DNA from: Leptospira jelokensis
Lineage (GTDB): Bacteria; Spirochaetota; Leptospiria; Leptospirales; Leptospiraceae
Direction of reading: 5' to 3'
Assembly: GCF_004769635.1 (NCBI RefSeq)
Contig: NZ_RQGH01000028.1
Span: 62,001 to 126,000 of the forward strand
DNA length: 64,000 nt
Of this stretch, positions 26,970 through 35,270 are shown piece after piece (position 1 is the first letter of the stretch; each line of letters opens with the position of its first letter). The position numbers and the translations under genes were made by a program. The notes beneath the pieces were generated by a model. The model was not told where the DNA came from, ran no database searches, and was given only the letters and a program-made list of their open reading frames with translations.

Positions 26970-28040
26970 ATGGAATGGGAATACCTAGGGATCTTACTAG
27001 CTGGGCTTACATCACTTACAGTTTATTTTTTTAAGATCCCTGTTGAATTTCCAGCTCCGAGTGATTCAAAGGAAAAACGAGAGATCCGCTTTGATATCTT
27101 ACGAGGATTTGCAATGATCGGAATCGTAATGATTCACATTCATTCCTATTTCCAATTTTTCCATCCAAATGACAACTTGGTGATCCAAAGCACGTTATTT
27201 TTATCGAATTTATCCAGGTTTTCAGTCCCTCTTTTCATTTTGACTTCTGCAATTTTTTTAAAGAAGAAAAGCAGATATTGGAATTCCAAATTATACCATT
27301 TGATTTTGCCTTATTTCGCATTTTCTGTTTTAGGTTACTTCATCAAATACAAGGACCATAGTGTTTATGAATTCGTTTATTTTTTCTTTTTTGGAAAAGT
27401 TTTCACACCTTTTTACTTTGTTCCGCTTCTCCTACAATTTTACTTAGTTTTTTATTTCATGAATTCGATATTCTTACGAGAATCATGGAAACAATGGATT
27501 TTATTCTTCTCATTTTTCATTAATTTTGTTTCAAACTTAGGATTTTTTGATCCTTATTTGCCAAAGGATTATCATTCTATTTCGATTTTTAACTACCTTT
27601 TTTTCTTTGTCCTGGGATTATCCATTGGCACATCAAAACCAACTAAGACCAATCCCAAACCAGAGCCAAATTTTATATTATTTGTTTATCTGCTCTTGGT
27701 ACTCGTAATGATCTATGTTTTTAGTTTTTCATTTCAAATCGATTTTAAAAACCATCATCTATTCTATCCAATTTTTATCATGATTTTTGTTTGGAATCAT
27801 TTGTTTGGCTTAAGCCCAAAAATTAAAAATACAATCAACTACATCGGTAATAATAGTTTGTATATATTTTTGTTACACCCCTTCATCATTCATTTTATGC
27901 ACAGCATTGATCCATATACATTTGGAGGGCCGATAGTTGGTTATTTGTTTACCCTTCTATTAAATGTAGGGATTCCAATACTTACATCGTTCATAATCCA
28001 AAGGGGTAAGATTTTATATCAATCACGCCGCTATTCCTGA
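26970..28040 (+). CDS. Acyltransferase 3 family membrane protein
   Basis: The ATG at 26970 (MEWEYLGILL) has AAAGGA about 12 bases upstream. The product is 356 residues with about ten membrane helices. The motif RFDILRGFAMIGIVMIHIHSYF contains the histidine and R-x-x-x-x-R context of the Acyl_transf_3 family. These proteins add acyl groups to surface sugars or lipids. Its 3' end overlaps the convergent reductase gene by 50 bases. Confidence 0.85.
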   Translation: MEWEYLGILLAGLTSLTVYFFKIPVEFPAPSDSKEKREIRFDILRGFAMIGIVMIHIHSYFQFFHPNDNLVIQSTLFLSNLSRFSVPLFILTSAIFLKKKSRYWNSKLYHLILPYFAFSVLGYFIKYKDHSVYEFVYFFFFGKVFTPFYFVPLLLQFYLVFYFMNSIFLRESWKQWILFFSFFINFVSNLGFFDPYLPKDYHSISIFNYLFFFVLGLSIGTSKPTKTNPKPEPNFILFVYLLLVLVMIYVFSFSFQIDFKNHHLFYPIFIMIFVWNHLFGLSPKIKNTINYIGNNSLYIFLLHPFIIHFMHSIDPYTFGGPIVGYLFTLLLNVGIPILTSFIIQRGKILYQSRRYS

Positions 28041-28593
28041 TGGAGACAAATGCTTTGCCATATTCTACTAGAACTTTTAATACATAGTTCAGACGACCAC
28101 GAATGTATTCATCATCCTTTGAAACGGGTGTTTCTCCATTTAAAACAGACTCTACATGCCTCACAATGACATGGTCAGGAATGTAAACAATCCTTGTATT
28201 TTTGTAACTTGACATTCTAAGTTCAGCATTTGGGTAACTGCCACCCATTCCACTTGAAACTGTAATGATTAAACCAGGTTTATGAGAAATGTCCCCACCA
28301 GATAAATACAAAAAGAAATTCTTCAAAGCAGGACTCGCCATTCCAGCGTATTCTGGGGTAACGAAAATGTAGGCATCCGACTCAAACAATCCTTTGCTAT
28401 ATTCCAACCAAAACTTCTTTAAATCCGAATCCTTTTCCCACATTGAAGGGTCCCAAACAGGCAATGGATGACTGCCTAAATCAATGAGTTTAACTTCAAC
28501 ACCGTTTGACTCTAAACTGTTACTTAAAAATTTCGCAACTTTTAATGATTGTGAATTCTTTCTATGGCTACCAGCGATAATTGAAATTTTCAT
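27991..28593 (-). CDS. NADPH-dependent FMN reductase family protein
   Basis: The 200-residue flavodoxin-like protein has the FMN phosphate loop GSHRKNSQSLKVAKFL at the N-terminus and FVTPEYAGMASPALKNFFLYLS near residues 78-95, both typical of the FMN_red (ArsH/YieF-type) family. It reduces FMN or quinone-like acceptors with NAD(P)H. It overlaps the upstream gene on the same strand by 4 bases. Confidence 0.88.
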   Translation of the reverse strand: MKISIIAGSHRKNSQSLKVAKFLSNSLESNGVEVKLIDLGSHPLPVWDPSMWEKDSDLKKFWLEYSKGLFESDAYIFVTPEYAGMASPALKNFFLYLSGGDISHKPGLIITVSSGMGGSYPNAELRMSSYKNTRIVYIPDHVIVRHVESVLNGETPVSKDDEYIRGRLNYVLKVLVEYGKAFVSIRNSGVIDIKSYPFGL

Positions 28594-29240
28594 TTAGGGC
28601 CACCACCCTGGTTTTTATTTCCTTTATAGTGAAATTTCTTCTTGTTTTTCCATTTTCTACTATTATGACCGCTAGGTTTTGTATCACCTCTATCCTCTTT
28701 TTTCTTTTGTCCTTGGTGATGGTGGTGTTTTTTCTCCGCGAAATTTTTATCTTTTTTGTTTTCGCGGTCTTTTAAAAATCTTAATTTTTCATCACCAAAC
28801 AGTTGTATGTAGCCAAATAGGTAGGTCGCAAGAATACTATGCACTCTTTCCCATTGTTTTTTGTCTAACTCTCCAAAAACTTGATGTTCGGCAAATGGAC
28901 CGGAGTGTAACTTAAATGCTGTTAATGAAGTTTTTAATCGAAGTTCTGCTGCCTGAGCATCTCCTAAATCTCTTGGTGGAAATCCAGGAATTTGGTTTGC
29001 CTTGGTGTAATTCCCTGTAGAAATTAATTTGGCAAACTTGTACTTCCCTAATAATTTATTAATTGTTGTCCGTTTTTTATTATAACTTATACCCTGAATT
29101 GACACCTCAATTGATTCTGCCAAAAAATCAAAAATTTGTGATAATGTAATATCTGATTTTTGTTTTCTTTCGCAGGCAAGAATGATGGTTAATTCTCTTT
29201 CGATATCATCTATCGTTTTTAATTTCAAATTTGATTTCAT
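28590..29240 (-). CDS. DUF1569/DinB-like protein with basic low-complexity tail
   Basis: The 216-residue protein begins at an ATG with GAGGA upstream. The middle (about residues 95-150) has HSGPFAEHQVFGELDKKQWERVHSILATYLFGYI. The H-x-x-F-G-x-L-x-x-x-x-W...H pattern recalls DUF1569/DinB-fold proteins, although the last usual histidine is replaced. The C-terminal 60 residues are strongly basic with a run KKHHHHQ and many Lys/Gly/Asn, which may bind nucleic acid. It starts 7 bases after the parB stop and may belong to the partition operon. Confidence 0.55.
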   Translation of the reverse strand: MKSNLKLKTIDDIERELTIILACERKQKSDITLSQIFDFLAESIEVSIQGISYNKKRTTINKLLGKYKFAKLISTGNYTKANQIPGFPPRDLGDAQAAELRLKTSLTAFKLHSGPFAEHQVFGELDKKQWERVHSILATYLFGYIQLFGDEKLRFLKDRENKKDKNFAEKKHHHHQGQKKKEDRGDTKPSGHNSRKWKNKKKFHYKGNKNQGGGPK

Positions 29241-29247
29241 TTTTCCT

Positions 29248-29958
29248 CTATTCGCTGATACCGTATTTCTTTTTTAGGGATGCTAAATCCTTTAAAAAAC
29301 TCTCTCTTAATTTCCCACTAAGTTTCCCAACATTGATACTGATCTTATTTTGGGTTGAAGAATTCCGGGGTGAAACCATTTCACCCCCCCTATTCTCTTT
29401 TCTTTTTAAAAGTTCTTCTAAATTTTTTACCGAAAGTGGTTTCCCACTTATCATTAATTCCATCACAGACTTTTGGTCTAAACGCGCAATGCTACTGAGT
29501 TGTTTTACATATCTTTCGCTATAGCCTAATAATATAGAAACTTCATCAGCAGTTTTCTTTTTTTCTTTTCTTAGAAACTGTATTGCTTTCCCCACTTCCC
29601 ACGGATTTAAGTTCTTTCTTTTTTCGTTTTCTGCTAAGGACATCTCATAACAGACATCTTCATTAGCATCGGTTATGATAGCCGGAATCTCTTTCCATCC
29701 TAATTTGAGTGCGGCTCTGTAGCGACGTTCACCAGCAACAATTAAAAACTTACCTTTATCTTTTCGAACTAAGATTGGCTCAATTAGTCCCAATCTTTCC
29801 ATTGAAGGTAATAAATCGGAAGTATCCTCTCTACCAATTAATCTTGGTTGGGTAGGATTTGGGAAAATCTGACTTAATTCAAGGTGAGAAGGATTCTTCT
29901 TTTTCTCAGAATAAGCGGAGATTAAATCTAAAGCTTGAAATTCAGTTTTTTTCGACAT
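29248..29958 (-). CDS. parB: ParB family partition protein (second system)
   Basis: The 236-residue ParB has the N-terminal ParB/Srx CTPase domain: LVRKDKGKFLIVAGERRYRAALKLGW and the ENEKRKNLNPWEVGKAIQFL helix. An HTH follows (TADEVSILLGYSERYVKQLSSIARL) and then a short C-terminal dimer region. It overlaps parA by 17 bases. A 21-base palindrome at 29367-29387 lies inside the gene and repeats the core of the palindrome upstream of parA. It differs in sequence from the ParB at 55.7 kb. Confidence 0.92.
   Translation of the reverse strand: MSKKTEFQALDLISAYSEKKKNPSHLELSQIFPNPTQPRLIGREDTSDLLPSMERLGLIEPILVRKDKGKFLIVAGERRYRAALKLGWKEIPAIITDANEDVCYEMSLAENEKRKNLNPWEVGKAIQFLRKEKKKTADEVSILLGYSERYVKQLSSIARLDQKSVMELMISGKPLSVKNLEELLKRKENRGGEMVSPRNSSTQNKISINVGKLSGKLRESFLKDLASLKKKYGISE
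29367..29387. promoter_or_regulatory. Candidate parS-like palindrome inside parB
   Basis: GGGGTGAAA and TTTCACCCC are separated by CCA. The same two 9-base arms recur at 30925-30945 upstream of parA with a different 3-base centre. Two copies of an 18-base-arm palindrome within 1.6 kb of the same partition operon are best explained as binding sites of this ParB, though an operator for another regulator is possible. Confidence 0.6.
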
Positions 29959-30868
29959 TGATTTTTTCCTTAATTTCAGCGGCTAGTTCCCGAAAGTTTT
30001 TCATAGTGGCAAGATCAATTTTCGCCAAAAAACTCATCTTTGCTTGTGCTTGAGGAATTGATTCTCTTCTTTGAATCACAGTTTCAAATACTGGAAAATA
30101 TTTTTTCACTCCTTCAGCTAATCCCGCCAATGCTTTTTGTCCTTCAAACTGATTCAAAACCGCACCGAGTAATTTTAATCTTTGGTTAGCCTTTCTTTGA
30201 ATTTTTAAAATTGTTTCATGAAGATCTCTTATGCCCTGCAAACTAAAGGCCCTGGTTTGTATTGGTACCAAAATAAAATCCGCACATATCAAAGCATTTT
30301 CTAAGATCAAACCTAATGACGGAGGGCAATCGATAATGATATATTCATAACTGGATCGAATTGGTAATATCGCTTCTTTTAACAATTCAAAGTCATCTCT
30401 TTCATACGGAGTGGTTAAATTTGCCAGTTCTAATGTGGAAGGCAATAAATCAAAGTTCTCGGAAACATTTTTTATTATTGGCATGATATCTTTTGATTTT
30501 TTGCCTCGATACCCAAGGTAATCCATAACCGAAGGAACGTCATCATTCAAAAACAGCTGAGTTGCATTTGCCTGCGGATCCCAATCAATTAATAATACTT
30601 TGTGATTTTCTGCAAGAGCTTCGGCCAAATAAAGACTAATCGTCGTTTTCCCTTCCCCACCCTTTTGATTTGAAATTGCAATCACACTACTATCAAAACC
30701 TTCATCGGATTTGATTTCAAAATATTTTGATAAAATTGACCTTTTAAATTCCCCTGTTTTCCAACCTGGAACTTTTAACTCAGAAACTTTTCTCTGAAAG
30801 TCAACTAGACCAAGGCCTACATATTTTGAGGCCGCTTCCAGATCAAAAACAGTATCCGCTTTACTCAT
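29942..30868 (-). CDS. parA: ParA family partition ATPase with N-terminal extension (second system)
   Basis: The 308-residue ParA has a deviant Walker A, SNQKGGEGKTTISLYLAEAL, near residue 66, DWDPQANATQLFL near 96 and IIDCPPSLGLILENAL near 175. About 58 residues precede the ATPase domain and could hold a small DNA-binding fold (FDLEAASKYVGLGLVDFQRKVSELKV), as in plasmid-type ParA proteins that repress their own operon. The stop overlaps the parB start by 17 bases. It is 25 kb from the rep-linked parA and may come from a plasmid or prophage. Confidence 0.92.
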   Translation of the reverse strand: MSKADTVFDLEAASKYVGLGLVDFQRKVSELKVPGWKTGEFKRSILSKYFEIKSDEGFDSSVIAISNQKGGEGKTTISLYLAEALAENHKVLLIDWDPQANATQLFLNDDVPSVMDYLGYRGKKSKDIMPIIKNVSENFDLLPSTLELANLTTPYERDDFELLKEAILPIRSSYEYIIIDCPPSLGLILENALICADFILVPIQTRAFSLQGIRDLHETILKIQRKANQRLKLLGAVLNQFEGQKALAGLAEGVKKYFPVFETVIQRRESIPQAQAKMSFLAKIDLATMKNFRELAAEIKEKINVEKN

Positions 30869-30920
30869 AAACTTTCTTTACCCTCATACTTGCAAATCAG
30901 ATGTCAATTTAATTATGTCT

Positions 30921-30949
30921 CCTAGGGGTGAAATGATTTCACCCCTAGG
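30921..30949. promoter_or_regulatory. 29-base palindrome upstream of the second parA
   Basis: CCTAGGGGTGAAA and TTTCACCCCTAGG are perfect 13-base complements around TGA. It ends 53 bases upstream of the parA start codon on the minus strand, where an operator or parS would lie. Its inner 9-base arms are repeated inside parB at 29367-29387. Confidence 0.65.
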
Positions 30950-31031
30950 TATCTGATACCAAAAACCCAAACAACCGACCCGGAAAATGCACCACTTGAA
31001 CTAAATAACGAATTTACAACAATTAGGTAAT

Positions 31032-32114
31032 TTGGAACTTAAGTTGGTGCCAGAATTTTCCAAAATTTCCTTATTTTTAATCAGTTTGCTATTTTTGAAT
31101 CGATCCCTATTCCCTGAAGTGATCTGGGGGCCTTCTTTAGAAAAATCTGGAGGTGAATATATTTTTGAAACTGGAAATAAGTTCCCTAACTTGTCTGGTA
31201 TCAGAGGTGGGTCAAGGATCTCATTTCCAAGAACTTTTACTTTATTTGGAATCCAAGGGATCTATACAAAAGACAAATGGGAAATCAATGGAAAACTAAA
31301 AACAACCGGTTGGAACCAAAAATCAGGAGAAGCCAGAGATGAAGATTTTCTTTTGGGAACAATATCCACCGAAAACACAACGAATATTGCAACTAGAGAA
31401 TGGAGTTACAGAGACTCTGCTACAGTTTATTCTGGTAGCCGTAATTTTGCCGATGGAAAAGGAAAATCCACAATTGTAGAAAATAGATTCGAAATTTACG
31501 GAAGGTATTATTTCCAAGAAGCAAGTCCAGATTATTGGAAAGATGGCTCTGGATTTTTTCTATCTACAGGTGTCCGCTATTCATACTTCAAATACCTTTT
31601 TTATGATGTGAACCAATTCATAGAATCAACTCCAGTGATTTATACTCCAATCGGAATTGGCCTAAGTTTCTCAAATGATTTATGGGAGGTTTTTTATGGT
31701 GGTGGTTATCGATTTTCCAAAGGAGATATCTATTTCGATTTAAATTTTATGCCATCAATTGGCAGAATCAAAACCAGAGATTTTCATATCCAAAGGAATA
31801 TCAATTTTTTCTCAGACAATTATGGATTTGGATGGTCATCCAAATTAGAAATTGGTTACAAATTTTATCCCAACTGGCTCAGTTATTTTCGAGTGAATCA
31901 TCGACGATTTTTTTCAGAAGGTAGATTCACTTCACAGGGAGGCTTAACTGTTTCAGACTTGTCATCAAACTTAGTTTCAGGGTTCAAATCACACATCAAC
32001 ATAAAAGATTATTCCCTTGAAATAGGGGTATTAAACAAAATAAATTGGGATAATCATTCTGAAACGGAACCCGAAACTTCAAAATATAAACCAGAGAGTA
32101 ATGAAACCAATTAA
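31032..32114 (+). CDS. Omptin-like outer-membrane beta-barrel, possible protease
   Basis: The start is uncertain (TTG 31032, TTG 31044 or GTG 31047). The product of about 360 residues has a signal peptide ending near residue 28 and then many alternating aromatic beta strands. It resembles omptins: GWNQKSGEARDEDFL at 93-107 matches the OmpT stretch holding Asp83 and Asp85 (here D103, D105). DFH at 250-252 matches the Asp210/His212 pair, followed by a similar strand pattern (LEIGYKFYPNW). The 14 C-terminal residues are polar. Omptins cleave peptides at the cell surface. Assignment by motif only. Confidence 0.6.
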   Translation: MELKLVPEFSKISLFLISLLFLNRSLFPEVIWGPSLEKSGGEYIFETGNKFPNLSGIRGGSRISFPRTFTLFGIQGIYTKDKWEINGKLKTTGWNQKSGEARDEDFLLGTISTENTTNIATREWSYRDSATVYSGSRNFADGKGKSTIVENRFEIYGRYYFQEASPDYWKDGSGFFLSTGVRYSYFKYLFYDVNQFIESTPVIYTPIGIGLSFSNDLWEVFYGGGYRFSKGDIYFDLNFMPSIGRIKTRDFHIQRNINFFSDNYGFGWSSKLEIGYKFYPNWLSYFRVNHRRFFSEGRFTSQGGLTVSDLSSNLVSGFKSHINIKDYSLEIGVLNKINWDNHSETEPETSKYKPESNETN

Positions 32115-32808
32115 TATCGAAAGGAAAATTACAAAAGGTAGAAATTTATCATTAACTGTTTACCAAAACGGACGTGTTGTATTAAAACATCCAGTTAGGT
32201 ATCCAAAACACCAGATTGAGAGTTTTTTAAGCGAAAAAAGAGAATGGATACAAAATAAACTCCAAAACTTACCAAAAGACTTTCCAACCAAACTTAATTT
32301 CACAGAAGGGGAATCATTTCCAATCTTCGGCAAAATGTATCCAATTTTAAGCATAGAGAAAGGATGTTATTGGAATCCAGAAAATGGTTTTTTTATCCAC
32401 TCTCTCCTTCCTGACTTAAAACGACAAAAGAAAGCGAAATTAATTCTTAAATCATTACTCCAAGATAAAGTAAATCCAATCATTGAGAAGTATGAACGAA
32501 AATTTAATACAAAGGTAACCAAAGTATCAATTAAACCGATGCGGTCACTATGGGGAAGCTGTAATTCAAAAAACGCAATCGCAATCAACTTAAGTTTGGT
32601 ACATTGCCCTGATTTCGTAATTGAATATATCGTCTTACATGAGATGGCACATACCTTAGAGCATAATCACTCTAAAAAATTTTGGGAGATTGTAAATTCG
32701 CAAAATCCAAATTACAAACTTGCAGAAAAATGGCTAAAAGACACCGGGAAAAAGTATATTTATTACTTAAATCAAAGTATTGTTTATCTGCCTTGGAAAC
32801 ATTTGTAG
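32101..32808 (+). CDS. YgjP-like (DUF45) zinc metallopeptidase
   Basis: The 235-residue protein has the YgjP/DUF45 layout: an N-terminal beta region, SLWGSCNSKNAIAINLSLVHCP near 145, and the zinc motif HEMAHTLEHNHSKKFW near 180. HExxH and the following H-N-H-S are all present. Relatives are presumed metallopeptidases of unknown substrate. The start overlaps the omptin-like gene by 14 bases and the end overlaps the phosphatase gene by 29 bases. Confidence 0.88.
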   Translation: MKPINIERKITKGRNLSLTVYQNGRVVLKHPVRYPKHQIESFLSEKREWIQNKLQNLPKDFPTKLNFTEGESFPIFGKMYPILSIEKGCYWNPENGFFIHSLLPDLKRQKKAKLILKSLLQDKVNPIIEKYERKFNTKVTKVSIKPMRSLWGSCNSKNAIAINLSLVHCPDFVIEYIVLHEMAHTLEHNHSKKFWEIVNSQNPNYKLAEKWLKDTGKKYIYYLNQSIVYLPWKHL

Positions 32809-33232
32809 ATCACCTGCCGCGGAAGGTGCATTTCGGAATTTAGTAAAAATAAAAAACTTAGAATCTAAATTTGAAATCGATTCTTGTGGTACCTCAGGTT
32901 ACCATGATGGAGAACTTCCCGACCCCAGAACAAGAAAAGTTGCGCTCAAAAGAGGAATAGAACTTACCCATCGGTCTAGAAAACTAAAACATAGTGATTT
33001 ATATGAATATGACTATTTACTTGTTATGGATGATCAGAACTTTAAAGAAGTAATCAGTCTAATAAAAGAGGAATCCATAAAAAACAAAATCTTTAAATTT
33101 GCAAAATTTAGATCCGGTTCAGGATCAGACATTGTTCCCGATCCTTATTATGGAACAGAAAAAGATTTCGAGTCAGTGCAAAATTTAGTGGAAGATTGTT
33201 CCATTGGATTTCTTAAATTTTTAGGAGAATGA
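32780..33232 (+). CDS. Low-molecular-weight protein tyrosine phosphatase
   Basis: The product has the LMW-PTP P-loop CLGNICRSPAAEG at the N-terminus and the general-acid loop VPDPYYG near residue 115. The first start codon in frame is TTG at 32780. The frame continues upstream as I-K-V before a TAA at about 32768, so the usual ATG of the family is missing. Initiation at TTG would remove the first residues of strand 1. The gene overlaps the metallopeptidase gene and may be translated by coupling. The ndh gene overlaps its stop. Confidence 0.87.
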   Translation: MFICLGNICRSPAAEGAFRNLVKIKNLESKFEIDSCGTSGYHDGELPDPRTRKVALKRGIELTHRSRKLKHSDLYEYDYLLVMDDQNFKEVISLIKEESIKNKIFKFAKFRSGSGSDIVPDPYYGTEKDFESVQNLVEDCSIGFLKFLGE

Positions 33233-34506
33233 TTGTGTCCAAACAAAAAAAGAAAGTAGTTATCATTGGTGCTGGTTTTGGTGGGTTACAAGTCATTAAA
33301 TCTTTAGCGAATCATCGTGATTATGAAATCGTTGTTGTAGATAAAAAAAATCACCATTTATTCCAACCACTTTTATACCAAGTTGCCACAGCAGTATTGT
33401 CACCTGCAGACATTGCGATCCCAACTAGGTCGATCACTACGAAATATAAAAATGTGAAAATCCTTTTTGGAGAAGTATCTGATATCAATTTTGAAAAAAA
33501 GGAAATCGTATTCCAAAATAGTACTGAATCTTATAATTACTTAATCCTAGCAACAGGAGCCAAAACAGGTTACTTTGGGAATACCCAATGGCAAAACAAA
33601 ACTTTAGGTTTAAAAAACTTAAAGGATGCTTTGTCGATCCGAAGGCAAATTTTATTATCTTTTGAACAAGCGGAACTGATTGGTGATTATGAAAAAGCAA
33701 AAAGTCTGATGCACTATGTTATCATAGGTGGTGGACCTACAGGGGTAGAACTTGCGGGCTCGATCGCGGAATTATCTCACAATATCATCCGCAAAGACTT
33801 TAGAAACATCGATTCTGGAATGACAAAAGTTACCTTAATTGAAGCTGGCCCAAGAGTATTAAGTGCATTTAGCGAATCTTCAAGTCAATTTACAAAATCA
33901 AAATTGGAGAATAGGGGAGTAGAAGTTTTAACCAATTCACCAGTTCTGGACATCACCGATTCAGGTGTTGTATTAAAAGACCGAGTCATCGAATCTAAAA
34001 CAGTGATTTGGGCAGCAGGAGTAGAAGGTTCAGATCTTGCAAAGAAACTATCGCTTAACAAGGATAAGTCGAATAGAATTTTAGTCGACGAATACTGCAA
34101 GACACTTGATTACCAAGAGGTTTTTGTGATAGGGGATGCAGCAAATTTTAGTAAAGGATTGGCGAAACCTCTGCCCGGTGTATCGCCAGTTGCCATGCAG
34201 CAAGGTCGGTATGTTGCAAAATACATTCAAAACCTTGACAAAAAAAGAGAAACCCCACCTTTTCAGTACTTCGATAAAGGGAATATGGCAACAATTGGAA
34301 GGACTGATGCCGTTGCAGAATTTGGGATCTTCAAACTCAAAGGAATTTTAGGTTGGTTAGGATGGTTATTTGTTCACTTGGTTTACCAAGTTGGATTTAA
34401 AAATAAAGTGAGCACCTTACTCAGTTGGGTTTGGAGTTATCTCACGTTTAGAGCCGGATCGCGGCTCATACAAGAAGAAGTGCAAGACCTATCAATTAGA
34501 CCTTAA
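33229..34506 (+). CDS. ndh: Type II NADH dehydrogenase
   Basis: The 425-residue flavoprotein has the FAD fold VVIIGAGFGGLQVIKSL at the N-terminus. The family stretch NHHLFQPLLYQVATAVLSPADIA and the NADH fold YVIIGGGPTGVELAGSIAEL near 162 follow. The motif VIGDAA near 302 is also present. NDH-2 moves electrons from NADH to quinone without pumping protons. The C-terminal amphipathic segment (LGWLGWLFVHLVYQVGF) fits membrane attachment. Confidence 0.92.
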   Translation: MIVSKQKKKVVIIGAGFGGLQVIKSLANHRDYEIVVVDKKNHHLFQPLLYQVATAVLSPADIAIPTRSITTKYKNVKILFGEVSDINFEKKEIVFQNSTESYNYLILATGAKTGYFGNTQWQNKTLGLKNLKDALSIRRQILLSFEQAELIGDYEKAKSLMHYVIIGGGPTGVELAGSIAELSHNIIRKDFRNIDSGMTKVTLIEAGPRVLSAFSESSSQFTKSKLENRGVEVLTNSPVLDITDSGVVLKDRVIESKTVIWAAGVEGSDLAKKLSLNKDKSNRILVDEYCKTLDYQEVFVIGDAANFSKGLAKPLPGVSPVAMQQGRYVAKYIQNLDKKRETPPFQYFDKGNMATIGRTDAVAEFGIFKLKGILGWLGWLFVHLVYQVGFKNKVSTLLSWVWSYLTFRAGSRLIQEEVQDLSIRP

Positions 34507-34752
34507 ATTCAATTGGTTTTTTTTGGATTCAGAAATACATTTATTATAGGTAATTTCCGTATTACCAACCCAATATAAAGCATTTGTTTCCGTAACTCCA
34601 ATCGGTGCATGCCTTTGCAATAGAGGAATCATATACAGGTAACTATTATAGCGAGTAGTGTCACATTCTTCTCTTATTTGATCTTCTCTAGAAATCTCTG
34701 AACAGCTGAAGAAAAAAAATATTAAGTGAAAAGAAAAATTTTTTAATTTCAT
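34492..34752 (-). CDS. Small putative lipoprotein
   Basis: The 86-residue protein has a signal segment with a cysteine in FFFFSCSE near residue 17, a plausible spirochaete lipobox. Four more cysteine or tyrosine-rich stretches follow. No family is recognised. Its 3' end overlaps ndh by 15 bases and its start overlaps the preceding gene by 4 bases, so the two small genes are a pair. Confidence 0.55.
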   Translation of the reverse strand: MKLKNFSFHLIFFFFSCSEISREDQIREECDTTRYNSYLYMIPLLQRHAPIGVTETNALYWVGNTEITYNKCISESKKNQLNLRSN

Positions 34753-35177
34753 TGCGAATTTTTATGCAAAACTTTGAGTTCTTCGATTTGTTTTTTTTGA
34801 TCATCTGAACAATGGCAAATGTTTTGTTCTACGAACAAAATGTCTTCTTCCGCTTTCTTCAGTTGTGTCGCCTTATATTCAGGTTTATGGCTTACCTTTA
34901 ATACGATTTCTCCTGTATAACCAGTTTCACCATTTGCCTCTAAGATGATGGATCTGGTTCTTTTTAAATACAATGAAATCAGCAATTTCATATCGGCGTC
35001 TTTAGAAAATTCTTCAATCCCCGTAGAAAGAAAGGTGATTTTTTTTCTATGAATCGAAGTGAGATCTGCTTTTTTATCACATTCAATCAGCGAATTACAT
35101 GGAAGTTTTGTTTTAGTTTCACCATTCAAAGCAAACGAAACCAAGAGAATTGAAAAAATAAATCTGAGCACTTTCAT
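34749..35177 (-). CDS. Exported hypothetical protein
   Basis: The ATG at 35177 (MKVLRFIFSILLVSFA) begins a clear signal peptide; the frame extends further upstream without sign of coding. The product has 142 residues with paired cysteines (PCNSLIEC and ICHC). It is followed, with 4 bases of overlap, by a small lipoprotein gene. Function is unknown. Confidence 0.55.
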   Translation of the reverse strand: MKVLRFIFSILLVSFALNGETKTKLPCNSLIECDKKADLTSIHRKKITFLSTGIEEFSKDADMKLLISLYLKRTRSIILEANGETGYTGEIVLKVSHKPEYKATQLKKAEEDILFVEQNICHCSDDQKKQIEELKVLHKNSQ

Positions 35178-35270
35178 ACCAGAAATAAAATCAAACTCGA
35201 GAAAAAGAATCAAGCGCAAATAGTAAAGATAAATGTTTACAATGGGAAGGTTTGGAAAAACCCTTAGTTT

